From Bifidobacterium asteroides (lineage in GTDB: Bacteria; Actinomycetota; Actinomycetes; Actinomycetales; Bifidobacteriaceae), in NCBI RefSeq assembly GCF_003202695.1, contig NZ_QGLL01000006.1:62001-126000 (forward strand): DNA of 64,000 nucleotides, given 5' to 3'. The notes beneath the pieces were generated by a model, which was not told the DNA's origin, did no database searches, and saw nothing but the letters and a program-made list of their open reading frames with translations. The position numbers and the translations under genes are program-made. Shown here one piece after another: positions 17,202-27,841 of this stretch (position 1 is its first letter; each line of letters opens with the position of its first letter).

Positions 17202-20200
17202 GGCTTCTCTTCCAGCGCCTTTCTGATTCGCTGCAGACTGACAGGGATGGCCGTTCCCAGCTCCTGAGCCCAAATGGAGACGAAGTACTCCTCCATCATC
17301 CAGCGTCCCCTTCGCGCGCGGTCCATGGCATCATCTCGTCCTGGCCCGGCGGGGAGAGCCTGGGCCGTCTTGACCGCTTGGTCCACCAGATCCTGAGCGG
17401 TCTGCGCCTGCCATGCCCATCGTACGTCGCGGTCCTTGTCCCTGCGGGCCTTGTCCAGACGCATCAGGTCGGCTTTCAAATACGTGCACAGGCGAGGGAG
17501 AGCATAGGGCGGATCAGCACCGATGAAGCCCTTGGCCATCAGCCCTGCCAAATGCTGGCGTATCCATTGCAGGACCGAGAGCAGAGGGAGATCAGCCGGT
17601 CCTGATACGGCCTTGTCCACCTTGGCGTAGGTCTCCAGAATGGCGACTACATCCTTGGCCACCTGGTAGACGGTGTCCTCGTAGACCTGACTGACGCTGG
17701 CTACGGCCTCCTGCAGGGTTCGGTCGTCGGTAACGGCCTCGGTATGCGGAATAAGGCGCTTTACAGTAGCCAGCTGCAGGTCCTCGGCCAGGGCGGAGGT
17801 ATCCGGGTAAGGGGCAGAGGCCAGCATCAGGGTCTCTCTGCTCAGCCAGCGGGAGGATATCCGCTGGGCGGGCAGGCGGAGCTTGTCCAGTGCGGCCTTC
17901 CAGATCAGCTCCTCCCGTGGCCTGGTCGTGGCACCGGACTGGTGGAGCAGATCGACGCTTTTGACCACCTGGCCCTGACGGGCGGCCTTGGTGGCCTGGG
18001 AATCCACCCGGGACCGGGCCGACTGTCGGGCCTGTCCCGCCAAGTCGCGTTGCAGATCGGTCAAGGACTTGGACCGGCCCAGGATCTTGAGGTGGCCTCG
18101 GTCCTTGCGGCCGGAACCATGGCCGTGGCGCCGATCCTCCTCCACCTGGAAGGTTGGTCGCAGGTAGTCAGGCAGTCTTTCCAGCCTGGCCTGGGTGAAG
18201 ACCTCCGGATGCAGCTGGGCTCCGAGAGTATCAATGGCCGCGGCAGTGAAGGCCTGCTCGAAGTCCGGCCAGCCCTCGGCGGGGATGGTGCCTGCATCAT
18301 TCTCATCTTCTTCGGCAGGCTGTTCCGCCGATCCGTAGGTGGCCCGTGCTGCCGAAGCGGGATCGGCGCCGGGCAGCAGGGGATAGTGACCGTCTATCCA
18401 GGCGCGGATGGTTCGGGCGGCATCAGGGGCGGGGACGAACTGTACTCGCAGGGCCTTGGGAAGGGACTTGATGGTGGCTGTGATCAAATCGTCCAAAAGG
18501 CCGGGCACAGTCCAGCTGAACTGTCCGGGCGTCAGCTGATTCAGGCAGTGCAGGGGGATATGGATCGTGATGCCGTCGTCCGGCTCTCCTGGCTGGTAGC
18601 GGTAGGTCAGGGGCAGATCCATGGGCAGGCCGTCGGTGCCTAGGGTGTGCCAGTGGTCGGGGTAGTCTCCAGGTCGGTAGGAGGCGGACTGGTCGTTCAG
18701 ACGCTCCACCTTGTCAGGATCGAAGTCCAGTAGATGTGGATCTGCATCGTGGTGCTTCCGCCACCAAGAGCCCAGTGCGGCCAGGGAGGTGGCCTCCTGG
18801 GGAATTCGCTCCTGGTAGAAATCATAGAGGTCCTCCTCAGTGACGGTGCCGGTCACCTGGCGGGTCCTGCTGGTCCGCTCGCCCGCTTCGCTGAGCACCT
18901 GCCGGTTCGCCTGGATGAAGTCGTCATGCGGGAAGCGCTCGCGCACATCGCCCTGGACCAGACCTTGGCGTATCAGCATGTCCCGGGCCTGGCCGGGGTT
19001 GATGCGAGCCCACTGGACGGTCCTGTCGCGCACGATGGGCAGACCGTAGAGCAGGACCTTGGAAGTTGCCACTGCGGCACCACGGGAGGCCGACCAGTGG
19101 GGCTCGGCATAGGTGGTCCTGGTCAGGGATTTGGCCAGAGGTTCGGCCCAGGCCGGATCGATGGCCGCGCAGCAGCGAGCCCAGAGCCGGGAGGTCTCCA
19201 CCAGCTCGGCGGCCATGATCCAGGGCGGATTGGCCTTGGAGAGGGCAGAGCCGGGGAAGATGGCGAAGTGCGTGCCGCGTGCCCCCTGGTAGTCGTTCTT
19301 GGCCTGCCGACGCGCTCGCTTCATGGCTTTGGCCCGTGCCGAGCCGTGCAGACCGGCGAAATCTGAGGCCTTGGGTTCGTGGACCACCTGCATGCCCAGG
19401 CTGGAGAGCAGGCCGGCCAGCATGGATCGGTGGATGCCTTGATCATCCCAGGAGCAGACCAGAGCATGTGCCGCCTGTTGCCCAATAGGTAGGGCCAGCA
19501 GGGCCTGATCCGGTGCCTTGACGGGGACCGGGGAGCCTACCTTCATATGCAGTCCCCGGCACATTTGTGTCAGCTGCCGGTAGAGGTCATGCCACTGTCG
19601 CATGCGCAGGAAGGCCATGTATTCCTGCTTGCAGGCCTTGCGCAGGGCTCCGTTGGAGGGCTCCTTGTCCTGCGGGAAGAAGCGGTTCCAGATGTTCAGG
19701 GCCGTCAGGAAGTCGCTGGAGGGGTCCTCGTAGCGGGCATGGATCCTGTCGGCCTCCTCGCGCTTTTCCTCCGGGCGTTCCCGCGGGTCCTGCAGGGAGA
19801 GGAAGGCCACGACAACCAGAACGGCAGCCAGGGTGTCCGGGGTGGCATCCTGCCCGGCCTGCAGGATCATTCTGCCCAGACGGATGTCGATGGGGATCCT
19901 GGCCAGCTGCCTTCCCAGGCTGGTCAACCGAATGAGACCCTGCCGGCGGGAGATGGCCTGCAGCTCGGTCAGCTCCCGCAGACCGTCGCTGACCGCACGG
20001 GTATCGGGCGGATCAATGAAGCCGAAGTCAGTGACGTCCTCGGCTGTATGGGCCACGCCCACCGAGAGCATGTGCAGGATGACCGACCCCAGGGAGGTGC
20101 GCAGGATCTCCGGATCAGTGAATTTGGGACGGGTATCATAGTCATCCTTGGCATACAGACGGATGGCGATGCCGTCGGCCACGCGCCCGCAGCGACCTGC

Positions 20201-21292
20201 CCGCTGATCGGCCGAGGCCTGGGAGATTGGTTCGATGGGCAGGCGCTGGACCTTGGCCGATTTGGAATAGCGGCTGATCCTGGCCATTCCCGGGTCCACC
20301 ACGTATCGGATGCCCGGCACTGTAAGAGAGGTTTCGGCCACGTTGGTGGCGATGACGATGCGCTGATGGCCATGTCGTTCGAAGACCCGGTGCTGCTCCT
20401 TGGCGGACAGGCGGGCGAAGAGCGGGATGATCTCCAAGGCATCAGGGCGGCGCATATCGGAGGTTCGCGGGCCGAAGTGTCGCCGCAGGGCGGTCTCGTA
20501 CTCGCGGATGTCGCGCTCTCCAGCGGCAAAGACCAGGATGTCCCTGGGGCCGTCCACGTGGGAGGAATGGATGACCAGCTCGGCGCAGGCACGGGCCACT
20601 GCCTTGGGCAGGTCCGGCTCCTCCCTGTCCTGGCCATTCTCATCGGAGTCAAATCCGGGGACATGCCGCATTAGTGCCGGCGCCGATCCGGCGGGCTCGT
20701 AGAGGGTCTGGACCGGATAAGTGCGGCCGGAGACTTCCAGTACGGGCACCTGGGTGTGCAGGGCCTTGGCGAAGTGTTCGCGGAACTTGACCGAATCGAT
20801 GGTGGCCGAGGTGATGATCAGCTTCAGATCCGGCCGTTTGGGCAGCAAGGCGGTCAGATACCCCAGCAGAAAGTCGATGTTCAGGCTGCGCTCGTGGGCC
20901 TCGTCGATGATGATGGTGTCGTAGGCCCGCAGCTGGGGATCACCCTGGATCTGCGCCAGGAGAATGCCGTCGGTGACCACTCGCAGGCGGGTGCTTCGGC
21001 TGGACTTGTCGGTGAAGCGGACCTGGTAGCCGATCTGGTCGCCCAGCCTGGTGCCCGTCTCCGAGGCGATGCGTTCGGCTACTGTTCTGGCGGCGATCCT
21101 CCTGGGCTGGGTGTGCACGATCTGGCGGCCGTGGTCGCCGCGGCCCATCTGAAGAAGAATCTTGGGGATCTGGGTGGTCTTGCCAGATCCGGTCTGTCCT
21201 GAGACGATGACCACCTGGGAGGACTGCACGGCATGGACAATATCCTCCTTGGCCGCGCTGATGGGCAGTTCGGCGGGATACTCGAACTTCAT
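17198..21292 (-). CDS. hrpA: ATP-dependent RNA helicase HrpA
   Basis: DEAH-box helicase of 1364 aa, the usual size for HrpA. Walker A GQTGSGKTTQIPK near residue 35, DEAH in IIIDEAHERS near residue 130, SAT motif (LIITSATID), motif VI QRAGRCGRVADG, then the winged-helix/HA2 region, an OB fold and the long HrpA-specific C-terminal domain. In E. coli HrpA acts on mRNA processing and rescue of collided ribosomes; a similar role is inferred. It is the middle gene of a minus-strand run of three with 4-base overlaps on both sides. Confidence 0.95.
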   Translation of the reverse strand: MKFEYPAELPISAAKEDIVHAVQSSQVVIVSGQTGSGKTTQIPKILLQMGRGDHGRQIVHTQPRRIAARTVAERIASETGTRLGDQIGYQVRFTDKSSRSTRLRVVTDGILLAQIQGDPQLRAYDTIIIDEAHERSLNIDFLLGYLTALLPKRPDLKLIITSATIDSVKFREHFAKALHTQVPVLEVSGRTYPVQTLYEPAGSAPALMRHVPGFDSDENGQDREEPDLPKAVARACAELVIHSSHVDGPRDILVFAAGERDIREYETALRRHFGPRTSDMRRPDALEIIPLFARLSAKEQHRVFERHGHQRIVIATNVAETSLTVPGIRYVVDPGMARISRYSKSAKVQRLPIEPISQASADQRAGRCGRVADGIAIRLYAKDDYDTRPKFTDPEILRTSLGSVILHMLSVGVAHTAEDVTDFGFIDPPDTRAVSDGLRELTELQAISRRQGLIRLTSLGRQLARIPIDIRLGRMILQAGQDATPDTLAAVLVVVAFLSLQDPRERPEEKREEADRIHARYEDPSSDFLTALNIWNRFFPQDKEPSNGALRKACKQEYMAFLRMRQWHDLYRQLTQMCRGLHMKVGSPVPVKAPDQALLALPIGQQAAHALVCSWDDQGIHRSMLAGLLSSLGMQVVHEPKASDFAGLHGSARAKAMKRARRQAKNDYQGARGTHFAIFPGSALSKANPPWIMAAELVETSRLWARCCAAIDPAWAEPLAKSLTRTTYAEPHWSASRGAAVATSKVLLYGLPIVRDRTVQWARINPGQARDMLIRQGLVQGDVRERFPHDDFIQANRQVLSEAGERTSRTRQVTGTVTEEDLYDFYQERIPQEATSLAALGSWWRKHHDADPHLLDFDPDKVERLNDQSASYRPGDYPDHWHTLGTDGLPMDLPLTYRYQPGEPDDGITIHIPLHCLNQLTPGQFSWTVPGLLDDLITATIKSLPKALRVQFVPAPDAARTIRAWIDGHYPLLPGADPASAARATYGSAEQPAEEDENDAGTIPAEGWPDFEQAFTAAAIDTLGAQLHPEVFTQARLERLPDYLRPTFQVEEDRRHGHGSGRKDRGHLKILGRSKSLTDLQRDLAGQARQSARSRVDSQATKAARQGQVVKSVDLLHQSGATTRPREELIWKAALDKLRLPAQRISSRWLSRETLMLASAPYPDTSALAEDLQLATVKRLIPHTEAVTDDRTLQEAVASVSQVYEDTVYQVAKDVVAILETYAKVDKAVSGPADLPLLSVLQWIRQHLAGLMAKGFIGADPPYALPRLCTYLKADLMRLDKARRDKDRDVRWAWQAQTAQDLVDQAVKTAQALPAGPGRDDAMDRARRGRWMMEEYFVSIWAQELGTAIPVSLQRIRKALEEKP

Positions 21293-21957
21293 GCCCGGCC
21301 TACCTCGATGATCCGGTAGCCCTTGGCCGAGGCATACTTCTCGGCCGTCCAGCCGGAGTCCAGGGCATCAGCCAGCCAGGGAATCAGGGAGTCGGCGCCC
21401 AGATTGCGCTGGACCACCAGATAGGCGCGGCCCTGCTGCTTCAGCCTGGGCAGGTAGGTCATCAACAGGTCGTGCAGGGCCGCCTTGCCCACTCGGATGG
21501 GCGGATTGGACCATATCAGGTCGAAGCGCAGATCGTCCGGCACCTGTTCCGGAGTCAGGGCGTGCACTCCATGAAGGTCTTGGGATCGGGCGTTGCGGGC
21601 GGTCAGATCCAGGGCCCGCAGGTTGGTGTCAACGGCATAGACGTTGGCCTTTGGCGACTGCATGGCCATGCTTAGGGCGATGGGTCCCCATCCGCAGCCG
21701 AGGTCCAGAAAATCGCCCTCGGACGGAGGCTGAGGGACGCGTTTGAGCAGGACCGAAGTGCCCAGATCAAGCCTCCCCGCCGAGAAGACCCCGTGGGAAA
21801 CCTCCACCTGGCAGGTATGACCGGCCAGCTCCACCTGGATGGTCCGCCTTTGATCGGGGGAGGCTGGACGGGCTACGAAATACTGTTCGCCTCCGTACGT
21901 CCCGGTCTTGGAGGATTGCCCCCGACTGCTGCCATGGTCCCTTTGTGTCATGTCCAT
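21289..21957 (-). CDS. class I SAM methyltransferase, RsmC-like
   Basis: 222 aa. A short N-terminal stretch (HGVFSAGRLDLGTSVLL) typical of the RsmC C-terminal half precedes the SAM motif FLDLGCGWGPIALS (near residue 95) and the catalytic NPPIRVGK (near 150), which marks N2-guanine or N6-adenine methylation of nucleic acid. Probably methylates 16S rRNA like RsmC (G1207), but without the N-terminal duplicate domain of the enterobacterial enzyme. Starts are ATG 21957 or ATG 21951. First gene of the run with hrpA; a 130-bp divergent gap separates it from hflX. Confidence 0.88.
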   Translation of the reverse strand: MDMTQRDHGSSRGQSSKTGTYGGEQYFVARPASPDQRRTIQVELAGHTCQVEVSHGVFSAGRLDLGTSVLLKRVPQPPSEGDFLDLGCGWGPIALSMAMQSPKANVYAVDTNLRALDLTARNARSQDLHGVHALTPEQVPDDLRFDLIWSNPPIRVGKAALHDLLMTYLPRLKQQGRAYLVVQRNLGADSLIPWLADALDSGWTAEKYASAKGYRIIEVGRA

Positions 21958-22087
21958 CCCGTCCGTCTTTGAAGCCTGCCCGTCCCTTGGGCGCCCACTG
22001 ATGTCTGCTAAGAAGATGATAATAAAGACTGTGTCATGATTCCGCCTATACCGGATTCGTTCCCTAGTTCGTAGAACCAGTGCAGAG

Positions 22088-23641
22088 GTGCCTTTGACCC
22101 AAGAAAAACCGACCCAAGAGCATGGCTCAGCCGCCTTTGATGCCCGCCAGGACCCGCTTTCCTCCGAGTCCGAGGTGTTGACCGGCAGTAAAGGGCAGGT
22201 CGGGCAGGACCAGGATCAGGAGTGGCAGGAGCGCAGCCGGCGCAATGCCTTCCGTCATGTCGAGGGGCTGGGCGAGCTCCAGGACGTGACCGAGGTGGAG
22301 TACCGCAAGGTCCGTCTGGAACGGGTGGTCCTGGTTGGCGTCTGGTCGGGTTCGCGGACCACGGTAGGGCAGGCCGAGGAGTCTCTGCGCGAGCTGGCCG
22401 CACTGGCACGGACCGCTGGGGCCGAGGTGCTTGACGGATTGCTCCAGCAGCGAGTCAAGCCGGATCCGGCCACCTATCTGGGTTCAGGCAAGGCGCGTGA
22501 GCTGGCAGATATCGTGGCACGGCTGGGTGCCGACACCATCATCACCGATGACGACCTTCATCCCTCCCAGCGACGGGCCCTGGAGGATGTCACCAAGGTC
22601 AAGGTGGTCGACAGGACGGCACTGATTCTGGACATCTTCGCCCAGCATGCGACCAGCCGTGAGGGCAAGGCCCAGGTGGAGCTGGCTCAGTTGGAGTACA
22701 TGCTGCCCAGGCTGCGTGGCTGGGGTGGATCTCTCTCCCGCCAGGCCGGGGGGCAGGCTGCCGGACAGGCTGGCGGCATAGGCTCCCGTGGCCCGGGGGA
22801 GACCAAAATCGAGACCGATCGGCGCGTCATTCGACGGCGTATTTCCCGGTTGAAGCGTCAGATCGCTCAGATGGCCCCCTCTCGCCAGGTCAAGCGTGGA
22901 TCGCGTCGGCGCTATCAGCTGCCGTCTGTTGCCGTAGTGGGGTACACCAACGCTGGCAAGTCCTCGCTGACCAACCGGCTGACAGGGGCCGAGGAGCTCG
23001 TGGAGAACGCCCTCTTCGCCACTCTGGACACGGCTGTAAGGCGCACCAAGGCGGCAGATGGCCGACTCTACGTCTACGTGGACACGGTCGGATTCGTCCG
23101 CCGACTGCCCACCCAGCTGGTCGAGGCCTTCAAATCCACCCTGGAAGAGGTAGGGCAGTCCGACCTAATCCTTCATGTGGTGGATGGCTCCCACCCCGAT
23201 CCCTTCGGTCAGATCAGAGCTGTGGATGCTGTGCTGGCAGACATCCCCGGCGCGGAGTCCATTCCCCGTCTGCTGGTTTTCAATAAGGTGGATCTGATAG
23301 ACCAGGATGCCAGGCTGCGGCTTGCCAACCTTGAGCCCGAGGCCTTCCTGGTTTCGGCCAGGCAGGGTCATGGTCTGGAGTCTCTGCGCAGGCGAGTGGA
23401 AGAGCTGCTGCCAGCCCCCGCCGTGCATGTCCAGGCCATCCTGCCCTACACCAGCGGCTCCCTGCTGGAGCAGGTGCGGAAGTTGGGACGGGTGGAATCA
23501 TTGGAATACCGAGCCGACGGGGTTGCGCTGAGCGCTGATGTGGACGACCGGCTGGCGGCCGCTGTGCTTGACCAGGCCGTTGACCAGAAGACTTCGCAGG
23601 CTCCGGGTCGTGACACGCCAACAGCTAGGCTGAGCTCCTGA
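22088..23641 (+). CDS. hflX: GTPase HflX
   Basis: Ribosome-binding GTPase that splits stalled ribosomes under stress. GTG 22088; 517 aa, longer than the E. coli protein because of an acidic N-terminal extension of about 70 residues. HflX N-terminal domain: YLGSGKARELADIV and DDLHPSQRRALED, then LPRLRGWGGSLSRQAGG with a Gly/Gln-rich run and GPGETKIETDRR. G domain: GYTNAGKSSLTNRL (G1, near residue 285), DTVGFVRRLP (G3), NKVDLID (G4). Divergent from the methyltransferase gene. Confidence 0.95.
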   Translation: MPLTQEKPTQEHGSAAFDARQDPLSSESEVLTGSKGQVGQDQDQEWQERSRRNAFRHVEGLGELQDVTEVEYRKVRLERVVLVGVWSGSRTTVGQAEESLRELAALARTAGAEVLDGLLQQRVKPDPATYLGSGKARELADIVARLGADTIITDDDLHPSQRRALEDVTKVKVVDRTALILDIFAQHATSREGKAQVELAQLEYMLPRLRGWGGSLSRQAGGQAAGQAGGIGSRGPGETKIETDRRVIRRRISRLKRQIAQMAPSRQVKRGSRRRYQLPSVAVVGYTNAGKSSLTNRLTGAEELVENALFATLDTAVRRTKAADGRLYVYVDTVGFVRRLPTQLVEAFKSTLEEVGQSDLILHVVDGSHPDPFGQIRAVDAVLADIPGAESIPRLLVFNKVDLIDQDARLRLANLEPEAFLVSARQGHGLESLRRRVEELLPAPAVHVQAILPYTSGSLLEQVRKLGRVESLEYRADGVALSADVDDRLAAAVLDQAVDQKTSQAPGRDTPTARLSS

Positions 23642-23676
23642 GAACAGGTGCGCCTCAGGTCATCTATGCTGGGTAG

Positions 23677-24702
<1,026 letters not shown>

Positions 24703-24774
24703 GCATTTCGCAGAAGACCCTTGCCTTCTGGACCCCTGGTGGCATACCTTGGTTACTGATGAATCGGGGTATGC

Positions 24775-25704
24775 ATGAGTAGTCATGAAGGTAGCATCCA
24801 GGGTGGGGGATCCGCCCATCGTCGACAGTTGCTGACGACCTTGGCTCTGACGGGATCGGTCTTCGTGGCTGAGGTCGTCGGCGCCTTGGTCACCCGCAGC
24901 CTGGCCTTGCTGGTCGACGCCGGACACATGATGACCGACATGGCTGTGCTTATCGCCTCCACGGTCACTGCTGTGTTGATGGAGCGTCGTCCCACGGATC
25001 GTCGCACCTGGGGCTGGTCCCGTCTGGAGGTCATCACGGCGGCTGGCGGTGCTCTGGTTTTGCTGGCTGTAGGTATTTACGCCATTGTGGAGGCAGTTTT
25101 GCGGCTCTGGTCGCCCGGGCGCGACCAGGTTCATCAGCAGGGATTGCTGCTCTTCTTTGGCATCTTGGGTCTAGCCGCTAATGTGGGGTCCATCCTGGTT
25201 CTGGCATCAGGGCATAAGGACAATTTGAACATGCGTGCCGCTTTTCTCGAAGTGGTCAACGACGCATTAGGCTCAGTGGCTGTCTTGATATCAGCTGTGG
25301 TAATGATGATCACCGGTTGGTCCGGGTTCGACGCCGTGGCGGGAGGACTGATCGCTCTCCTGATGATTCCTCGTGCGATTAAATTGCTGTCCAGCAGCGT
25401 CTCCGTGCTTCTTGAGGAGACTCCAGCGGAGCTTGATATGGCCAAGGTCAGGAAGCACCTGGAGGGTGTGCCTGGCGTGCTTGAGGTTCATGATCTGCAT
25501 GCCAATAGTGTTTCCACCGGCCTGCCGCAGCTGACGGCGCATGTGATTGTGCGACAAGGCACGTCGGCTGTCGAGAACGAGCGTATTCTGACCAGCATGC
25601 AGCGTTGTCTGCGTGATCATTTTCCGGTCTCAGTCGAGCATACGACCTTTCAGATAGAACCGCAGGGACACCGAGACAGCAGCGGCGAGCATCTGGACAT
25701 CTAG
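24775..25704 (+). CDS. cation diffusion facilitator family metal exporter
   Basis: 309 aa inner-membrane efflux protein of the CzcD/ZitB type, exchanging Zn2+ or a similar divalent cation for protons. Six membrane segments (about residues 20-215) followed by a cytoplasmic domain. Metal-site residues appear in LVDAGHMMTDMAV (HxxxD of TM2) and EVVNDALGSVAVLIS (TM5, here NDALGS rather than the usual H/DxxxD pair beginning with His). The His-rich loop common in zinc exporters is absent. Downstream gene lexA converges. Confidence 0.9.
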   Translation: MSSHEGSIQGGGSAHRRQLLTTLALTGSVFVAEVVGALVTRSLALLVDAGHMMTDMAVLIASTVTAVLMERRPTDRRTWGWSRLEVITAAGGALVLLAVGIYAIVEAVLRLWSPGRDQVHQQGLLLFFGILGLAANVGSILVLASGHKDNLNMRAAFLEVVNDALGSVAVLISAVVMMITGWSGFDAVAGGLIALLMIPRAIKLLSSSVSVLLEETPAELDMAKVRKHLEGVPGVLEVHDLHANSVSTGLPQLTAHVIVRQGTSAVENERILTSMQRCLRDHFPVSVEHTTFQIEPQGHRDSSGEHLDI

Positions 25705-25712
25705 CTCTCGCT

Positions 25713-25732
25713 GCGCTCTTTCAAAAAGGCGC
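25713..25732. terminator. possible bidirectional terminator between the cation exporter gene and lexA
   Basis: Imperfect inverted repeat GCGCTCTTT / AAAAGGCGC (7 of 9 pairs) in the 105-bp gap between converging genes, with A- and T-rich inner arms. There is no long T tract, so the call is tentative. Confidence 0.4.
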
Positions 25733-25809
25733 TTCGCTAAACTCATCCACCAGGATTTGGTCCACGAAAGAATGCAAGTATCTGCGGTATGAATACAAGG
25801 CTGCAGGCA

Positions 25810-26622
25810 TCAGATCTTTCGCAGGACGGTGACCACCTTGCCCATGATTGCGGCATGGGTGCCGTCAATGGGGGAGTAGGACGGGTTGTGGGGGATCAGC
25901 CAAACATGTCCGTCCTCGCGGCGGAAGGTCTTCACCGTAGCCCCATCGTCCAGCAAAGCTGCGACGATATCTCCGTTCTCAGCTTCCTGCTGGCGGCGGA
26001 CCACCACAAAGTCTCCGTCGCAGATGGCGGCATCGACCATGGAATCACCATGGACCTCAAGCATGAAGAGTTCGCCGGAGCCGGTCAGTCGTTCGGGCAG
26101 ACGCATGACATCGTCCACATGCTGCTCGGCTAGGATAGGCTGGCCGGCTGCGATTCTGCCGACTAGAGGCACATCGCGCGACTGCATGATGGCCTCGTCG
26201 GTCTGCGTATCAGGGAAAGGCATGATCCTGGCGGTTCCTGCTGCCGGTTCAGGCTGATCCTGGACCAGCTCTATGGCGCGTCCCTTATTGGCAGTCAGAC
26301 GGATGTAGCCCAGATCCTGCAACACCTGAAGCTGGTGCTTGACGGAAGAAGTGCTGCGCAATCCCGCATCTCTGCCGATCTCTCTGTAGGAGGGCAGGAA
26401 TCCACGCTCTGACAAGTGACGCTTGATGGCTTCCAAGACCTTGGCCTGGCGATCGGTCAGCTTGGGTCTAGACCCCTGGCTCAGACTCTTGGTGCCGCTC
26501 GCGTTTTCTCCCACGCCGCTCTTAGTTGAGGTCTCAGCGGTTTCCTGTGAGGTGGCGTTACCAGAAGTGGACTGCCTGACGGAGCTCATAGACGTGGACC
26601 CGACAAAGGGGATGGTGCTCAC
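25810..26622 (-). CDS. lexA: SOS repressor LexA
   Basis: Represses the DNA damage response and is self-cleaved when RecA is activated. 270 aa from a GTG at 26622, six bases after GGAG. A Ser/Thr-rich extension of about 50 residues precedes the winged-helix DNA-binding domain (LTDRQAKVLEAIKRHL to about 118). The cleavage site is Ala159-Gly160 in GRIAAGQPIL, and the serine-lysine pair is Ser194 (GDSMVDA) and Lys231 (GATVKTF). It faces a LysM gene over GAAC-N4-GTTC boxes, so it very likely represses both itself and that gene. Confidence 0.97.
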   Translation of the reverse strand: MSTIPFVGSTSMSSVRQSTSGNATSQETAETSTKSGVGENASGTKSLSQGSRPKLTDRQAKVLEAIKRHLSERGFLPSYREIGRDAGLRSTSSVKHQLQVLQDLGYIRLTANKGRAIELVQDQPEPAAGTARIMPFPDTQTDEAIMQSRDVPLVGRIAAGQPILAEQHVDDVMRLPERLTGSGELFMLEVHGDSMVDAAICDGDFVVVRRQQEAENGDIVAALLDDGATVKTFRREDGHVWLIPHNPSYSPIDGTHAAIMGKVVTVLRKI

Positions 26623-26679
26623 AATGGGCTCCTTTCCTTGAAAACTGAACCAAGTCTAACCCGACTAAAGCAGAAAATC

Positions 26680-26691
26680 AAACAAATGTTC
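26680..26691. promoter_or_regulatory. imperfect LexA box near lexA
   Basis: AAACAAATGTTC, one mismatch from the actinobacterial/Bacillus-type SOS box GAAC-N4-GTTC, 58 bases upstream of the lexA start. Suits lexA autoregulation. Confidence 0.65.
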
Positions 26692-26731
26692 GAATCGGCC
26701 TTGCCAAATGAGGATTGAGGTGCCAGAATAA

Positions 26732-26759
26732 GAACATCTGTTCGATAGAACAAATGTTC
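26732..26759. promoter_or_regulatory. two perfect LexA boxes upstream of the LysM gene
   Basis: GAACATCTGTTC at 26732-26743 and GAACAAATGTTC at 26748-26759 both fit GAAC-N4-GTTC exactly, with centres 16 bp apart. A candidate promoter (TTGCCA 26701-26706, 17 bp, CAGAAT 26724-26729) places the transcription start in the first box, so bound LexA would block it. The GTG start of the LysM gene is at 26774. Confidence 0.88.
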
Positions 26760-26773
26760 GAAAGGGGTGTGCC

Positions 26774-27202
26774 GTGGTTGTTCATACTTGTGCTAGTTCC
26801 CACATGTCTACGCTGTCGAACCTGTCCTCGGCCTGCAAAGCTTATGCTGGTTCTGCATTTTCGTCTGTCATGCTTCATCTCCGTAAAGCCGTCAAAGCCT
26901 GTGTATCCGAGCAGGGTTTTGTGGGTGTCATCGTGCGCAGATTCGGGGCTTTTTTGGTTGCCGGGGCACTGATCCTGGCTGGAATCGGATGGATGGCGCG
27001 ACCGGCCACCTCCGCTCCCGGGCCGCAGGAGGTCGTCACCAGAACAGTTCGACCGGGCGATAATGTCTGGTCCTATGCGACCTCGATCACGCCTAAGGGC
27101 GAGGATGTCACTAAGAACGTTGACCGCATCATGCAGATAAACAATATGTCCTCACCCAATCTGCGCGTGGGCGATCGGATTCTGATTCCAAGTGAGGATT
27201 GA
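26774..27202 (+). CDS. small membrane LysM protein, probable SOS-induced division inhibitor (DivS/YneA/ChiZ type)
   Basis: 142 aa from GTG 26774, with AAAGGGG 8 bases upstream. Cytoplasmic N-terminus, one membrane helix at about residues 55-73, and an external LysM domain at 87-139 (VTRTVRPGDNVWSYA to LRVGDRILIPSED), which binds peptidoglycan. The place between lexA (divergent) and nrdR is that of Corynebacterium divS and Mycobacterium Rv2719c, SOS-induced proteins that delay septation; Bacillus yneA is analogous. Function is inferred from this position, the architecture and the LexA boxes; sequence similarity outside LysM is low in this group. Confidence 0.85.
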   Translation: MVVHTCASSHMSTLSNLSSACKAYAGSAFSSVMLHLRKAVKACVSEQGFVGVIVRRFGAFLVAGALILAGIGWMARPATSAPGPQEVVTRTVRPGDNVWSYATSITPKGEDVTKNVDRIMQINNMSSPNLRVGDRILIPSED

Positions 27203-27358
27203 GGCGGCGATTTTCGATTCAGGGCGTCTGCGACGGGGTTTTGATAATTTGTAGCTAGGAAAAAGCTGCTTGCTGAATTCGAGGAGTTTGTTCAGGTTTA
27301 TAAGCTCATAGGCCCGGTATACGTGGGTCTTGCGGCCTTTGGCGTTAAGATGTTGCCT

Positions 27359-27841
27359 ATGCACTGTCCTTTCTGCCAGAATCCCGATACCAAGGTTGTG
27401 GATACGCGAATCAGCGACGACGGCCATGCCATTAGACGCCGTCGTGAGTGTCCGCAATGCTCGCGTCGGTTCACTACGGTGGAGACCTCGATCCTCCTGG
27501 TCATGAAACGTTCAGGCAATGCCGAGCCCTTCAACCGCGACAAGGTCATCTCTGGCGTTAGGAAGGCCTGTCAAGGCAGGCCCATCGATGAGAACGACCT
27601 GAAGCTCCTAGGCCAGCAGGTCGAAGAGGATCTGCGTTCGCGTGGCCTGGCCCAGGTCGATTCGGAAGAGGTCGGCAGGGCCATCCTGAAGCCCCTTAGA
27701 GAGCTGGATGAGGTGGCCTATCTGCGCTTTGCTTCGGTCTACCGCAACTTCAGCAACCTAGAGGACTTCCAGCAGGCCATCGATACTTTGCGGGCCGAGG
27801 ACCAGTCAGCTGAAAGCCAGTCTGCTGCTGCACAGTCCTGA
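27359..27841 (+). CDS. nrdR: transcriptional repressor NrdR
   Basis: Nucleotide-sensing repressor of ribonucleotide reductase genes. ATG 27359 gives the canonical MHCPFC start and 160 aa; ATG 27350 three codons earlier is possible. Zinc ribbon Cys residues at [15 protein letters not shown] and [15 protein letters not shown], followed by the ATP-cone domain ([27 protein letters not shown]). It lies 156 bp after the LysM gene in the same direction, completing the lexA-divS-nrdR order of actinobacteria. Confidence 0.96.
   Translation: MHCPFCQNPDTKVVDTRISDDGHAIRRRRECPQCSRRFTTVETSILLVMKRSGNAEPFNRDKVISGVRKACQGRPIDENDLKLLGQQVEEDLRSRGLAQVDSEEVGRAILKPLRELDEVAYLRFASVYRNFSNLEDFQQAIDTLRAEDQSAESQSAAAQS

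Noticed and set aside
17198-21292. Long plus-strand frames opposite hrpA (up to 375 codons)
   Set aside because: They are mirror frames of a GC-rich gene with complete helicase motifs on the minus strand; none has a ribosome site or family motif.
26680-26700. GTTCGAATC as part of a tRNA T-loop
   Set aside because: No acceptor or anticodon stem fits around it; the sequence belongs to a LexA box.
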